A stretch of 64,000 nucleotides of DNA. Origin: Earliella scabrosa. Taxonomy: Eukaryota > Basidiomycota > Agaricomycetes > Polyporales > Polyporaceae. The DNA is taken from assembly GCA_022605405.1 (NCBI GenBank), contig JABYQQ010000020.1, positions 124,001-188,000 of the forward strand, given 5' to 3'. The notes beneath the pieces were generated by a model. The model was given only the letters and a program-made list of their open reading frames with translations, was not told the origin of the DNA and made no database searches. This document shows, piece by piece, positions 50,595 to 59,626 of this stretch. The translations under genes and the position numbers were made by a program. Numbering within the stretch: position 1 is the first letter of the stretch; every line of letters starts with the position of its first letter.

Positions 50595-51168
50595 ATGAAC
50601 GCCGGAGAAAGCATCGAAGCGGCCTGGGCGAACGGGAGTCCGTTAGCTGCAAGCTCGTCGACGAGACGCTTGAACCTCACACGCCGGGCAGCCACCTGGA
50701 TTCGTTGGGAGGAGGAGGTGGTAGGGAGGCTCCCAAAGAACGGGCACATACGGACTAGTACTGACGCAAAGACTTACAGCAGATGGCCCTACAAAGACGA
50801 CCGTCCCACAACAGCCGGGTGTTCACCCTGGGTACCCAGTTCCGGCACGTAGACCGACAGATTTTGCGGTTGAGGCCGTGTGCTGTGCCCACCGAGAGAA
50901 GTGGGATGAGCGGATGCGGGACGGGAGTGCACGACGCCACTCCTACCTATCTGGAGGTATGCGTTTTTGCGACATTGTAGCAGCGTCGCCTGATCGTGTA
51001 ACGTGTTAGCTCCTGCGCGCAATCGCTTGGAAGCTAGACGCCACGGTGCGTGAGCTAGAAGGAGCACTGCGAGAAGGAGAGACGAGGATTGGGGCGGACC
51101 CAGTGGAGCTGCGGGACGAGGGGGAGGTTCATGACTCAAGCACGGGGCACGGGGAGGACGTTATGTAG
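50595..51168 (+). CDS. Element-borne small protein with C-terminal coiled coil (153 aa)
   Basis: Exons 50595-50720, 50780-50956 and 51010-51168, all phase 0. The third exon starts LLRAIAWKLDATVRELEGAL, a heptad-like helix suited to a coiled coil, and ends in an acidic tail. Exon 1 contains WIRWEEEV before a GTAGGG splice site. A splice two codons earlier is possible. No known domain. It follows the 412-aa gene by 209 bases on the same strand. Confidence 0.55.
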
Positions 51169-51469
51169 CTCGTAGAAGAGCCCCGGAGAGGCGGCGGAGG
51201 AAAATGGGAGATACACGCTTCCGGAGTGGCCGGAAGGGACATCGAGTGGGACTTGCTGGGAGCAGTACCTCCCGGCAGTGCACTAGCGAAGGTCGCTCGC
51301 TCGCTCGCGGAGCGAGAAGAGCGCAGAATTTGGGAGATGTGGAAGGGCTCGAGATGCGGCCGGCGAGTGGGTCGAAGCGACCGACGACATGGGGTGGCTA
51401 TACCAACTCGAGCCGGAGCACGGGCAGAGGAACGAGATTTGGGGGCAGAAAGGGAGGGGAGAGGAAGGC

Positions 51470-52110
51470 GCGCGCGATGCGGCCTTCGACGGGCGCGAGA
51501 CGGAGGACGGACGCGAGAGCAGCGAGCGCAAGGATCGCGCGCGACGCTGCCCAAGAGAGCCGGCCCGAGAGGGAGTGTGCGGCGAGGAGGGCGCCCAAAG
51601 ATCGCGCGAGAGAGGGTAGCGCGGGGGCGAGGGGAGAGGAACGCGCGGGCGACGCGGCGGGCGCGAGACGGGGGACGGACGCGAGAGCAGCGCGCGCAAG
51701 GAGCGCGCGCGATGCTGCCCAAGAGAGCCGGCCCGAGAGGGAGTGCGCGGCGAGGAGTGCGCCAAAAGATCGCGCGAAAGAGAGGAGGGCGGGGGCGACA
51801 GGGACGATGTGGGCGCGAGACCGAGGACGAGAGACGGAAGCACGGACGCGAGAGGGCGCAAGAGCAGCACGCGCAAGGAGCGCGCGCGAGGCTGCCCAAG
51901 AGGGCCGGCACGGGAGGGAGACCGTGGCGAGGAGTGCGCTGAAGGAGTGCGCGAGAGAGGCGGGGGCGGGCGCGACAGGGAGGATGAGGCCTTGGCGGGG
52001 GCGAGACGGAGGACGCGAGAGCAGCGCACGCACGGAGCGTGTGCGACGCTGCACAAGAGCGGCGGCACGAAGGAGAGGATGGAAGAGTGGCGGGCGCGGG
52101 CGCAACATGG
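51470..52110. repeat. Imperfect minisatellite, unit about 160-180 bp
   Basis: Roughly four tandem units, each containing GCGAGACGGAGGACG-like, GAGAGCAGCGCGCGCAAGGA-like, GCTGCCCAAGAGAGCCGGC-like and AGGAGTGCGC-like blocks, drifting in sequence from left to right. It is purine-rich on the plus strand. Long open frames run through it in several frames and both strands, translating to Arg/Glu/Ala or Ser/Pro/Leu/Arg repeats, so I do not call any of them a gene. Confidence 0.75.
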
Positions 52111-52446
52111 AGGATGGCGACGAGGGGTCCGTCAGAGTAGTGCGCGAGAGGACAGCACGAGAACAGAGGGAGGGCGCGAAGAGGAGTGCGCCAGAGGAGT
52201 GCGCCTGAGGAGGAAGGCGGGAGAGGGTAGTGAGAGGAGTGCACCCGCGGTCTGCAGGAGGGCCCGAGACTCGGAGCCGGGAGGAGGACGCGAGAGGGCG
52301 GGAGAGCTGCGGATACGCGGCTCAAGCGGCGGGCGCCAAGTGCGACGGCTCGTACGAGGGCTGCCGTCAGCTCTTGTCCCCGCCTCTGCCACTGCCAGTC
52401 TCCCTGCGTCCTGCCCTTCGGGGCCCTCTCGTCGTTTCGTGGGCTG

Positions 52447-52606
52447 CTACTCCCGCTCGCTCTCTTCGTCCCTCTCGTCCACGCTCTCGTCACTGTCGTC
52501 CACGCTCTCGTCCCTCTTGTCCTCGCTCTCGTCCACGCTCTCGTCCTCATCCTCCCCATCTTCCTCGCCATCTTCCTCGCTATCGTGCGCGTGCCCTTCC
52601 TCGCCC
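52447..52606 (-). other. Possible acidic terminal exon (low-complexity)
   Basis: On the minus strand a frame preceded by CCTAG reads DSEEDGEEDGEDEDESVDE and onward to a stop at 52447, built from GACGAGAGCGTG-type repeats. Such acidic tails end real proteins, and the preceding CCTAG could be a splice acceptor, but I could not find the rest of the gene. It may simply be a continuation of the low-complexity tract. Confidence 0.3.
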
Positions 52607-52942
52607 TAGGCCCCTTCCTCGGCCCTCGTTCCCTCCTCGCTCAAGTCCTGGGCCCATCTCGTGTCCCTCCTACACGAGCGGCGGCCTGGTGGTCCCCGCC
52701 CTCTTCCGGCCGTTGGCCGTCGTCGTCATCCCCTCTTCTCGTGTCCCGGATACACGAGCAACGGGCTCGCATCGGCCCAGCAAGTCGACTGTCCACACTC
52801 CTCGAGCGGGATCGCGCGTGTGTCGCGTTCGCAACACTGCTGGCTGCTAGGGTTCAGGCCGCTGGGAGGATCAGTACTGGTATGTACTAGAGACTTGAAC
52901 AGGCGACAGAGGACTCACTTACGGGCACATCCACAGCGTATC

Positions 52943-53134
52943 ATGAATTCTCACCTCCCCACCCTGCTGCTCATCGTGCTCGTGGCCCTAGTCGTTCTGG
53001 GTCAGGTACTTTGGGTGGTGATCATCACCACGTTCGGCGTGACGGCCGTAGCGGTGCTACTATGCCGCGCCATCTGGATGACCCGTGCGCAGCGGGTACA
53101 GCGGGACGGCTACGAGGTTGGATCTCCTGTATGA
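52943..53134 (+). CDS. Micro-membrane protein, 63 aa
   Basis: Short uninterrupted frame starting MNSHLPTLLLIVLVALVVLG. A hydrophobic span of about 37 residues (LPTLLL to AVLLC) is long enough for two membrane helices joined by a tight turn, or one long helix. It is followed by a basic/polar tail (RAIWMTRAQRVQRDGYEVG). Positive charges after the helices suggest a cytosolic C-terminus. No homologue recognised. It is the element gene nearest the right inverted repeat. The hydrophobic pattern makes a real product plausible; absence of introns and small size keep confidence moderate. Confidence 0.5.
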   Translation: MNSHLPTLLLIVLVALVVLGQVLWVVIITTFGVTAVAVLLCRAIWMTRAQRVQRDGYEVGSPV

Positions 53135-53590
53135 GAAGAGGAGGGTAGGGTGGGGACAGACCGGCGAGCGAGTTGGGAGGAGTGGTCTTGGTACGTCTTG
53201 AACGCTCTTTGCATGGTGCGATTTGCAGGCCATCCATCAGTCTTTCCCTACATCTTATGTTCTTGCTGTATACGACGCTCACGACATTGTATATCACGTA
53301 TCTTGCACGCCTACCCTACCGCTCATTAGTATTGTGTTTCTTCTTGGTGTAGCCCTATGTATATACCCATCTAAACAAGACCTCCGGCTGTAGATAATAA
53401 ACTTGATAATCCCAAAGTCACTCCATTCACACCGACGTGCGCGATTATTTACCGCCCTGGATTATTCGTGCGCTTGAGATGATCTTGCAGCCGTAGCATC
53501 AAGCGGAGGACAACGAAACAACTATACCTATGCCTAGGATGAACGACGTTGATCCAGGATTAACATTAGATGCCGCCACAAAGATAATTC
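53135..53590. other. Right subterminal region of the element
   Basis: AT-rich spacer with scattered GATAATC-type motifs (near 53390-53415 and 53440-53470) and a GGATTAAC variant near 53560, in inverted orientation relative to the left array but much sparser. No gene is seen. Confidence 0.5.
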
Positions 53591-53914
53591 GGGGACGAGC
53601 ACATAATCCAGGGACGAGAAGATAATCCAGGAAGAAGATAATCGAGGTGAGCGAGGTGTGTGTTGGATGGGAAGATAATCCGGCGACGAGAAGATAATCC
53701 GCACACAAGATAATCGGGGGGAGAGATAATCCGAGTTAATCTAGACAGCGACGACGAGCGTGACCACGGCGACGAGGACGGATGCAGTCAGAAATGAGGG
53801 GTTAATATGCGCCAGTGAGATCATCCAGAACTGCGAAGTTAATTACTGAGGAAGATCATCTTCAATATCCAGTAGTTACTGACAAAAGATTATCTATCCC
53901 GACTGAAACTGGTG
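53591..53914 (-). repeat. Right terminal inverted repeat
   Basis: Inverted counterpart of 32393-32715, about 324 bp. It begins at GGGGACGAGCAC and runs outward to GAAACTGGTG at the insertion point. Differences from the left copy cluster in the outer 130 bases. Confidence 0.93.
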
Positions 53915-53922
53915 TGGCCGCC
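53915..53922. repeat. Target site duplication, right copy
   Basis: TGGCCGCC, identical to 32385-32392, directly outside the right inverted repeat and inside host exon 6. Confidence 0.9.
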
Positions 53923-54822
53923 GAGGAAGCCAAAGACATTCAGGCTAAACAGGTCAATGATCAGCCACCACATCACCAGCCTGAGCATGCAGGTGGGACC
54001 ATACCGGTAGTTGATAGCGACATAGATGATCGGTTCGCCAATGTCGACAGACCTCTGCACAACCGCGGCCCCGTTGTAGAGTGGGCTGGTGAATGTACAA
54101 AGCCGATGGTCGACCGTCAGCTGAGTATGCCATTGGACGAACGGGCTAGAGATACGTACACTGCATTTGACCCCAAGGAAAATCCTCCGCCATGGATCCA
54201 CTGCATGGCAAATCGGTGAGTGAACAATGTGCGGGCTACGCACTCTAGCAGTGGATACTCACAACTATGACCGGGAGCTTCGCACCCGCCGCAATATTCG
54301 CGGGACGGATGACGTTGAGGTTTAAGCCTTCGCGCGGGCTTCCATTAATAATGCGCATATCAGGGACCCAGCACGAATCACTCACAGTCCTCAGCCTGAG
54401 GCACCAGCGGGTTCGGGGAGAGGAAAGGGACGATGAGGGCAAGGTCGAGCAGGAGCTCGAGGGGGGCGTTGGAGGGGAGAGGAAGCGGCTGCTGGATACA
54501 TTGATTACCGAACGCGGTCGCGTCGACCGTGCCGGTAAGTGGAGTGAGCGGTTTAGGGATGCGCAGACGGAGGTCTCCTACTCTAAGCGCATATATGCAG
54601 TGAGTTATTCGAGAGATGCAACGCATACAGCGAGAGGGATGCTCACGGGGGTTGTGCATATGGGATGCCCAGGAACTGGTCGATCGAGCCAACTCGTGTC
54701 CCGATGATCGTTGCGGAGTCGAGTTTGACCCTCGGCTTGCCAACGAGCCCAAACGAGGAGCCCGGAAGAAGTAGGAAGATGTGCGCAAGCAGCGCGGAGA
54801 GCAGGATGTTGGTGAATCGCAT
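53915..54822 (-). pseudogene. Disrupted carboxylesterase, 5' part (exons 1-6a)
   Basis: N-terminal half of the carboxylesterase split by the element. Exons in coding order: 54647-54822, 54386-54582, 54263-54327, 54160-54200, 54005-54085 and 6a 53915-53944. Exons 1-5 match the intact paralogue base for base in length (176, 197, 65, 41 and 81 nt). A hydrophobic leader (MRFTNILLSALLAHIFLLL) is a good signal peptide, and GTRVGSIDQFLGIPYAQPP, LNLNVIRPA and NVFGFLGG are conserved. Exon 6a (30 nt) plus the 44 nt of 6b beyond the target duplication make 74 nt, the normal exon 6. Transcription from here would run straight into the right inverted repeat. Confidence 0.9.
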
Positions 54823-56477
54823 GACCCGTACGGTTTGGTCTGTTGCCTGCGAATGGGATAAGGGCGGACTCGGGCTCTCATGATAGCCCTAGCTGTATAA
54901 ATACGACCGAAGACGGCTTGTCTGGGTGGATGCCAGAGCGCCATGGGGGGTAATGCCCGTGGCAGCGACGTGCGACGCACACGGACGGATCCAGAGGGAC
55001 TGACACTTGAACAGCTGGGAGTTACTGTGAGCGGAACAGGACATGTAGCGCGCTCCTGCATGATTGCTTGTGCCCGCTTATGTCCAAGCTTCCGACCTCA
55101 CCGCCATGCGAACGAACGTTTGTTGCAGAGTCACGCACGAATGGTTGATAACACGCTGTTGACTCACATCGTATGGAACGCAGCGAGTAAGTATGCCTCG
55201 CAAGAGACGATCTGATATCGTTGAGCAGATTATCGCTGGTGTCGCCAGCGAACCCTACATGCACATGGCCAGTCCTGCAAGCGCAGATAGTATCAGACTG
55301 GCCATCAGTCTTACTGTCTGGAGAACCAAGTTGAACGGACTCACCAAAAGCTCACCACGCGGCTGCGCTGCAAACAGTCGCAGAAGCGCGAGTCTGTTGA
55401 CCTGACTGGAAGTCACTGGATGTGGCGCCACGCAGAAGCCTCCAACTCCTCTGGAGAGTCGGAGCCTGAGACTGTGAGAGGGTTATGACTGGACTGCAAC
55501 TTCGAAGCCGCATTGCGCAACCGGTGTGCTTGTCAATATATAGCAGTGTATAGTCGTGGAGAAAAGCCTCAAAGGTCGCGACGGTGGTCAGGTAAGCGGG
55601 AAGCTTCAACGTTACGCGCAAATTATTGTAAAGCCGCAACTGTAGTCTGTAGAGGACTGTCGTCATTGCTAGCCGAAGCCACGTTACTTCAACCCCAGCG
55701 CTTGCCCAGCGGCATGGTATCGTTCCGCTCCGACTCGGACTCGTAGGCTGCCTTCTGAAATCTGAGACCTTATCCTGAGGAGATCCCAGACGAGTAATCT
55801 CCGGTAAAGTCACCTCCGGCTCGCCAGATAATTTCTACAAGGCCAACGGGAATGATGTGCAGGTGCGCGCCCACTGGCAGTGCGTTGCGTCTCCTCGTGG
55901 GCGCTGGCATGTCAAGCCACTCGAACATACTGCAAACTCGGAATGGTGATGCCACTGGTCGCCCCAGCATGACTTTATGCCGTGTATTCTCTGCCTGGCG
56001 CCCTCATCTCCTTGCAAGAACCCGCTTAGTATATGCTCCTCTCCACGTATGTTCTACGTTCGTTCTCAATCGCTATACGCAAGGGTCCCATTGTTCCTGA
56101 GTTAATTTTCTTCCAGGGCGAGATGCAACAGGCATATAGCGCAGCGCTTGAAGTAACGAAGCAAGAGCCGGGCGGGGGTGCGGCGTCCTCGTGAGTTCAG
56201 GCTCAAGTCTTACGTCCTATAAAGGATATAACGATTCACGAAGCACTACTAGTAGCATGACAGCATCGGCATCGGTTCCGCTCATAACGAATCGAGTAGC
56301 CGTTTCTGCGGATTGTGTTCGTTGCACGCCGCTGTCAGTCGTTACCGCATGACGCTCCAGCGGCCTGTTGAACGCGATGTCGTCCGTCTTCGGTCGCATG
56401 AATACTCAAGCCTCACTAGTGGGCCGCTCTGAGAGCCCCATCTCTCCTTCACAGACCAGCGCAGAAACAGCGTGGAC
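54823..56477. other. Intergenic between divergent carboxylesterase copies
   Basis: Contains the promoter of the disrupted gene near 54900 and, from about 55830, DNA related to the upstream region of the intact carboxylesterase (26980-27560), including a shared GATGTGCAGGTGCGC block. No gene is supported. Confidence 0.5.
54896..54903 (-). promoter_or_regulatory. TATA-like box of the disrupted carboxylesterase
   Basis: TATTTATA on the minus strand (TATAAATA on the plus), about 75 bases upstream of the start codon at 54822. Its presence means the 5' half could still be transcribed. Confidence 0.45.
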
Positions 56478-57815
56478 ATGATATTGACTGACTCCCTCTT
56501 CCTCTCCGCGTTCCATGCGTATACTTTCCTCTTCCGCACATTCGAGGTCACCGACGAGCACTGTGTCAAGCTCGACTCCGCGACCATCATCGGGACTCGG
56601 ACTTGCTCAATTGACAAGTTTCTGGGCATTGCATATGCACAACGCCCGTAAGCATTCCTCTTACCGTGTCCACTCAGCTATCAAGTTGTGCACTGACTGC
56701 ATATTCGCACAGAGTGGGAGACTTTGGTCTGCGCCTCCCTCAGGCTCTCCTCCATTCACAGTCAACGCGACCGCGTTCGGTAACCAATGCATCCAGAAAC
56801 CGCTCATCATTCTGTCCGATGCATGGTCCGCCTCCTCTCCTCCAATCCGGACGTGCCCGAGGACGAGGACTGTGAAGAGTTTCTGCCAGGCGCTGCTCGT
56901 GGATTAATAACGGAGGCCCGCGTGCAAAGGCCTGAACCTCAACGTCATCCGGCCCGCGGAGACTGCGTCGGATGGAAAGCTTCCGGTCTTGGTCGTGAGT
57001 CTCTTGCGGCGGAACTTGCGACGTGACAGACTGACTGATCACCCATGCAGTGGATCCATGCTCGGAGGAGCATTTGCGTAAGGGTCGAACTCAATGTGCG
57101 TGTCCCTATTTGTTTTTCTCTTGAATACCCTACTAATGTTCGACCATTGGCTGTCGTACATTAGCGCGTTCTACAACTCGGGGAACGCTGTGGTGCAGAC
57201 GTCTATCGAGATTGGTGAATCCGTCATTTCCGTCGCGATGAACTACGTACCGGTGGGGTCTCTTTCGCGCTCTATAAGTTGCTGATCCCAGGGCTGAATC
57301 GTTCACATGCTCCAGCATCAACGTCTTTGGCTTCCTCGGCGGTCAGGAGATCTCGGCCTTCACGACCGTGCGCACCATTACCATTCCTCCTGTACGCGCA
57401 GAAACTGACATGTCACTCACGCGCCCATAGAGCGCGCAGCCCAGCGCTGGGTCAACAAGTACATCACAGCGTTCGGCGGGGATCCGTCAAACCTGCTCCC
57501 TCTTCCTCTCCCTCGTCTCGGTGTGGCTTCGTCGAACTTGAGGTGAAGTACGATGGTACTGACTATACCTTTGGTGGTGACCTGCAGTGAGCGCGCGGCG
57601 GAGCCTGGCTGGGATGTTTGCGAAGGTCCGTTCCCACTCTCGCACTCGCTCTAAGGGTTGAGCGAACTGGAGGCTCAATGGCTGACCATTGGTCCGTGCA
57701 GGTACACGGCACAGACCTGATGAACGCCTTCGGGCCAGGGGACGAGATATGCAGCGACTGGAAGGGACCGATGTGCTCGAGTGGATGAGCGTGCGTTTCC
57801 CCATCTTCGCTCTGC
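56478..57815 (+). pseudogene. Decayed carboxylesterase copy
   Basis: Third copy of the type-B carboxylesterase. Exon 1 is still readable (TIIGTRTCSIDKFLG) with the normal CC/GTAAGC-type junction. Fragments of later exons follow in order: LNLNVIRPAE, WIHARR in place of WIYGGA, YNSGNAVVQTS, NVFGFLGGQEI, RWVNKYITAFGGDPS, HGTDLMNAFGPG and RDMQRLEGTDVLEW. Exon 2 is frameshifted. The whole block from the nucleophile elbow to the late exons is missing, and the last exon has an internal deletion. It is in the same orientation as the intact copy and shares its 5' flank, so it arose by direct duplication and then decayed. Confidence 0.85.
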
Positions 57816-58250
57816 GGTCGCGCTCGACGCTCGTGGAACTTGCGATGTGGTCTGTCCCGACTGGGTGCTCGAGATTCCGTGCGAGTCAAATCTGCCAGTA
57901 CCATTAGTGTCTCAGTGTGTTGCAGACTATGCATGTGTGTCCACACTGTACAGGCCGCAGCCCATCATCAGGGGACACGAATATCCAGGACTGAAGCTCG
58001 AAGCCAGGCCTCGAGCTCCGAGTCTCCAGGGGGACAAGGGCACATCGCCAGAGCAGTGTTGACTCGGATCTAGTGTTCAGCACCACACTAAGCGATAATG
58101 GGGGTGACCAGAGCTCGAGGCGATTCTGAGGCGATCCCGAGAGACATAATCGTCTCAGAATCGTTCTCAGAATGGCCGTAGAATCGCCCACTCTGACTGC
58201 CCCTAATGAAACCATGGTTTGCGAAAATGGTACGCCAAACATGAATTAAA
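57816..58250. other. Intergenic between carboxylesterase relic and tRNA
   Basis: No gene or repeat is seen in this stretch. Confidence 0.5.
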
Positions 58251-58321
58251 TGCATTAAGGGAGAATCGAACCCCCGGCGGGTCGATGGCAACGACCCAGG
58301 TTACCACTACCCCATTAATGC
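58251..58321 (-). tRNA. tRNA-Gly(GCC)
   Basis: Minus strand, 71 nt with the discriminator base, no intron. Acceptor arm GCATTAA pairs with TTAATGC. The D arm contains GGTAGTGGTAACC. The anticodon arm GGTCG-TTGCCAT-CGACC gives anticodon GCC. The T arm is GGGGG-TTCGATT-CTCCC (one G-T pair). This fits the short eukaryotic tRNA-Gly(GCC) pattern. Confidence 0.93.
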
Positions 58322-58473
58322 CCCATTCCTGTCATTCGACACGGTACTATATGTTCTGGAGAATCTGCAGGAAGTTATTCGTGCATGGGAATGTCGACAC
58401 AGCGTGGACACATGTACATATCAACGGTAACGTTCATCGAATGAATTGAACTTGCTTCCCCGTCTGCCCCGTC

Positions 58474-59085
58474 CTAGACTCTTGCACCGTGCTCGCGCAA
58501 ATACTCCCTCGCATGCGCCTTCGCCTCGTCCGACACGTTCGGGTCTGCGTACACACACGCAGGCCGCAGTCAGTCAGCCTGCCATCATCTAGTCATCGTC
58601 ACGCAAAGGCGGGACGTACTGTGCAAGGCCGCCTTGTAGCCCGCATTCACCCGCACCTGGTGCTCGTCCGCAGAGACGCCCTCGGGCGCGTCGACCGTGT
58701 ACCCGTCCGCCTCGAGGATCTCGCGCGCGTGCTGCTTCGCTTCTGCGCTCGTGCGAGGGTCTGTTTCACGCTGCATGAGCCAGCGTTTCCCGCAGACAAT
58801 AGAGAGGGGGGATGCTCACTGTGAAGAGTCGCCTTGTATCCACCGAGGACGCGGTTGAGTTCATGCCCGTTGGCGTCAGTAGCGCGAGCAGTCGTCTCGC
58901 CGCCGCTGTTGCCAGTCATGTCGTCAAGGCGTTCTTGTGCACGCGCCTTAGCTTCGTCAGATACGTTGGGGTTGTGGATAGCAGCCTTGAGACCGGCGGC
59001 GACGCGCTTCTCTGCAAGAAGGATGAGTTAGTAAGCGCGCGTGCGTTCGGACAGTGGGAAGCGACAACAAACCATCGTGAGACAT
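58474..59085 (-). CDS. Conidiation-specific protein 6 (Con-6) family protein
   Basis: Small cytosolic protein of the Con-6 family, associated with sporulation, starvation or stress in fungi; biochemical role unknown. Four exons in coding order, 59073-59085, 58820-59011, 58620-58760 and 58474-58544, in phase, 138 aa. It begins MSHDEKRVAAGLKAAIHNPN and contains the signature VSDEAKARAQERLDDM. Related modules repeat: a first complete unit, a middle one (RTSAEAKQHAREILEADG) and a last one (VSDEAKAHAREYLREHG), each preceded by GLKAAIH, GYKATLH or GYKAALH. Introns fall just after each ...LHN, so exon and module borders coincide, which suggests growth by exon duplication. A TTATAT motif about 110 bases upstream may be the TATA box. 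Confidence 0.93.
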
Positions 59086-59626
59086 GTTGGTTGAGCTGGT
59101 AGATGGATAGAGCTTGCAAGGGAAAGTAGATATCGGTCGCTGGGCGAGGCGGAAGCTGAGTAGGGTTAAGGAAGACGGCGGTCGCGCGCGCGTCATATAA
59201 GCGTCGGGATAGGGGCATGACGTCACGCGCGGCGGCGCACCTGTTACACAGTGACGCAGATCCACCGACGCGAGCGAGAGACAGACGGAGAATCATTGCG
59301 GTGGAGTGGACGGCGTGGCGCGCGGTGGTGGTTGAGAATGGAGATACGGGCGACGCGAGCGGACGGTCCTAGTGAAAGGAGGCGAGCGAGCCATGCGTAC
59401 GTACTTGTATGCACAGAGCGAACGGCGCGCTCCACTACCCGCAGCGGCGAAGTTCGCGTGCGTCGACGTCGAGGTGACGTCGTTCCCGGGGATGGAGTTT
59501 GGCTGCCTGAGCGGACGATGATCGGCTGTGGTTCAGAACGCAGAACAGCTGGTATACGCGTACGTATCACAGCAGGTCGTACCCAGACATTGCAGCACGC
59601 CACCACCGTCCTCAAGGTCTCATGGC
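59086..59626. other. Intergenic between Con-6 and F-box genes
   Basis: Holds the Con-6 promoter (TTATAT near 59198) and the 3' flank of the F-box gene. No further gene is seen. Confidence 0.5.

Larger units (their letters stand above)
32393..53914 (+). mobile_element. KDZ-superfamily DNA transposon, 21.5 kb, with TET/JBP gene and other cargo
   Basis: A class II element of 21,522 bp inserted in exon 6 of a carboxylesterase. Terminal inverted repeats of about 323 bp lie at 32393-32715 and 53591-53914, and an 8-bp TGGCCGCC duplication flanks the whole. Inside are a KDZ transposase (42165-46685), a TET/JBP-type dioxygenase (46754-48533) and seven other genes. Left-to-right strands are three minus, two plus, one minus, three plus. 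The repeats are nearly identical over their inner 190 bp and differ at scattered sites in the outer 130. All the genes I modelled are free of stops and frameshifts, so the element looks young and possibly autonomous. Linkage of KDZ transposases with TET/JBP genes is established for basidiomycetes; assignment here rests on the transposase, repeats and duplication together. Confidence 0.93.

Noticed and set aside
51129..52609. Open frames of 260-480 codons through the minisatellite
   Set aside because: They run in at least four frames and both strands over a tandem repeat, with extreme low-complexity composition. An artefact of repeat periodicity.
32385..53922. Starship-type giant element
   Set aside because: No tyrosine-recombinase (DUF3435-like) captain at one end, and the element has long inverted repeats and a KDZ transposase, which Starships lack.
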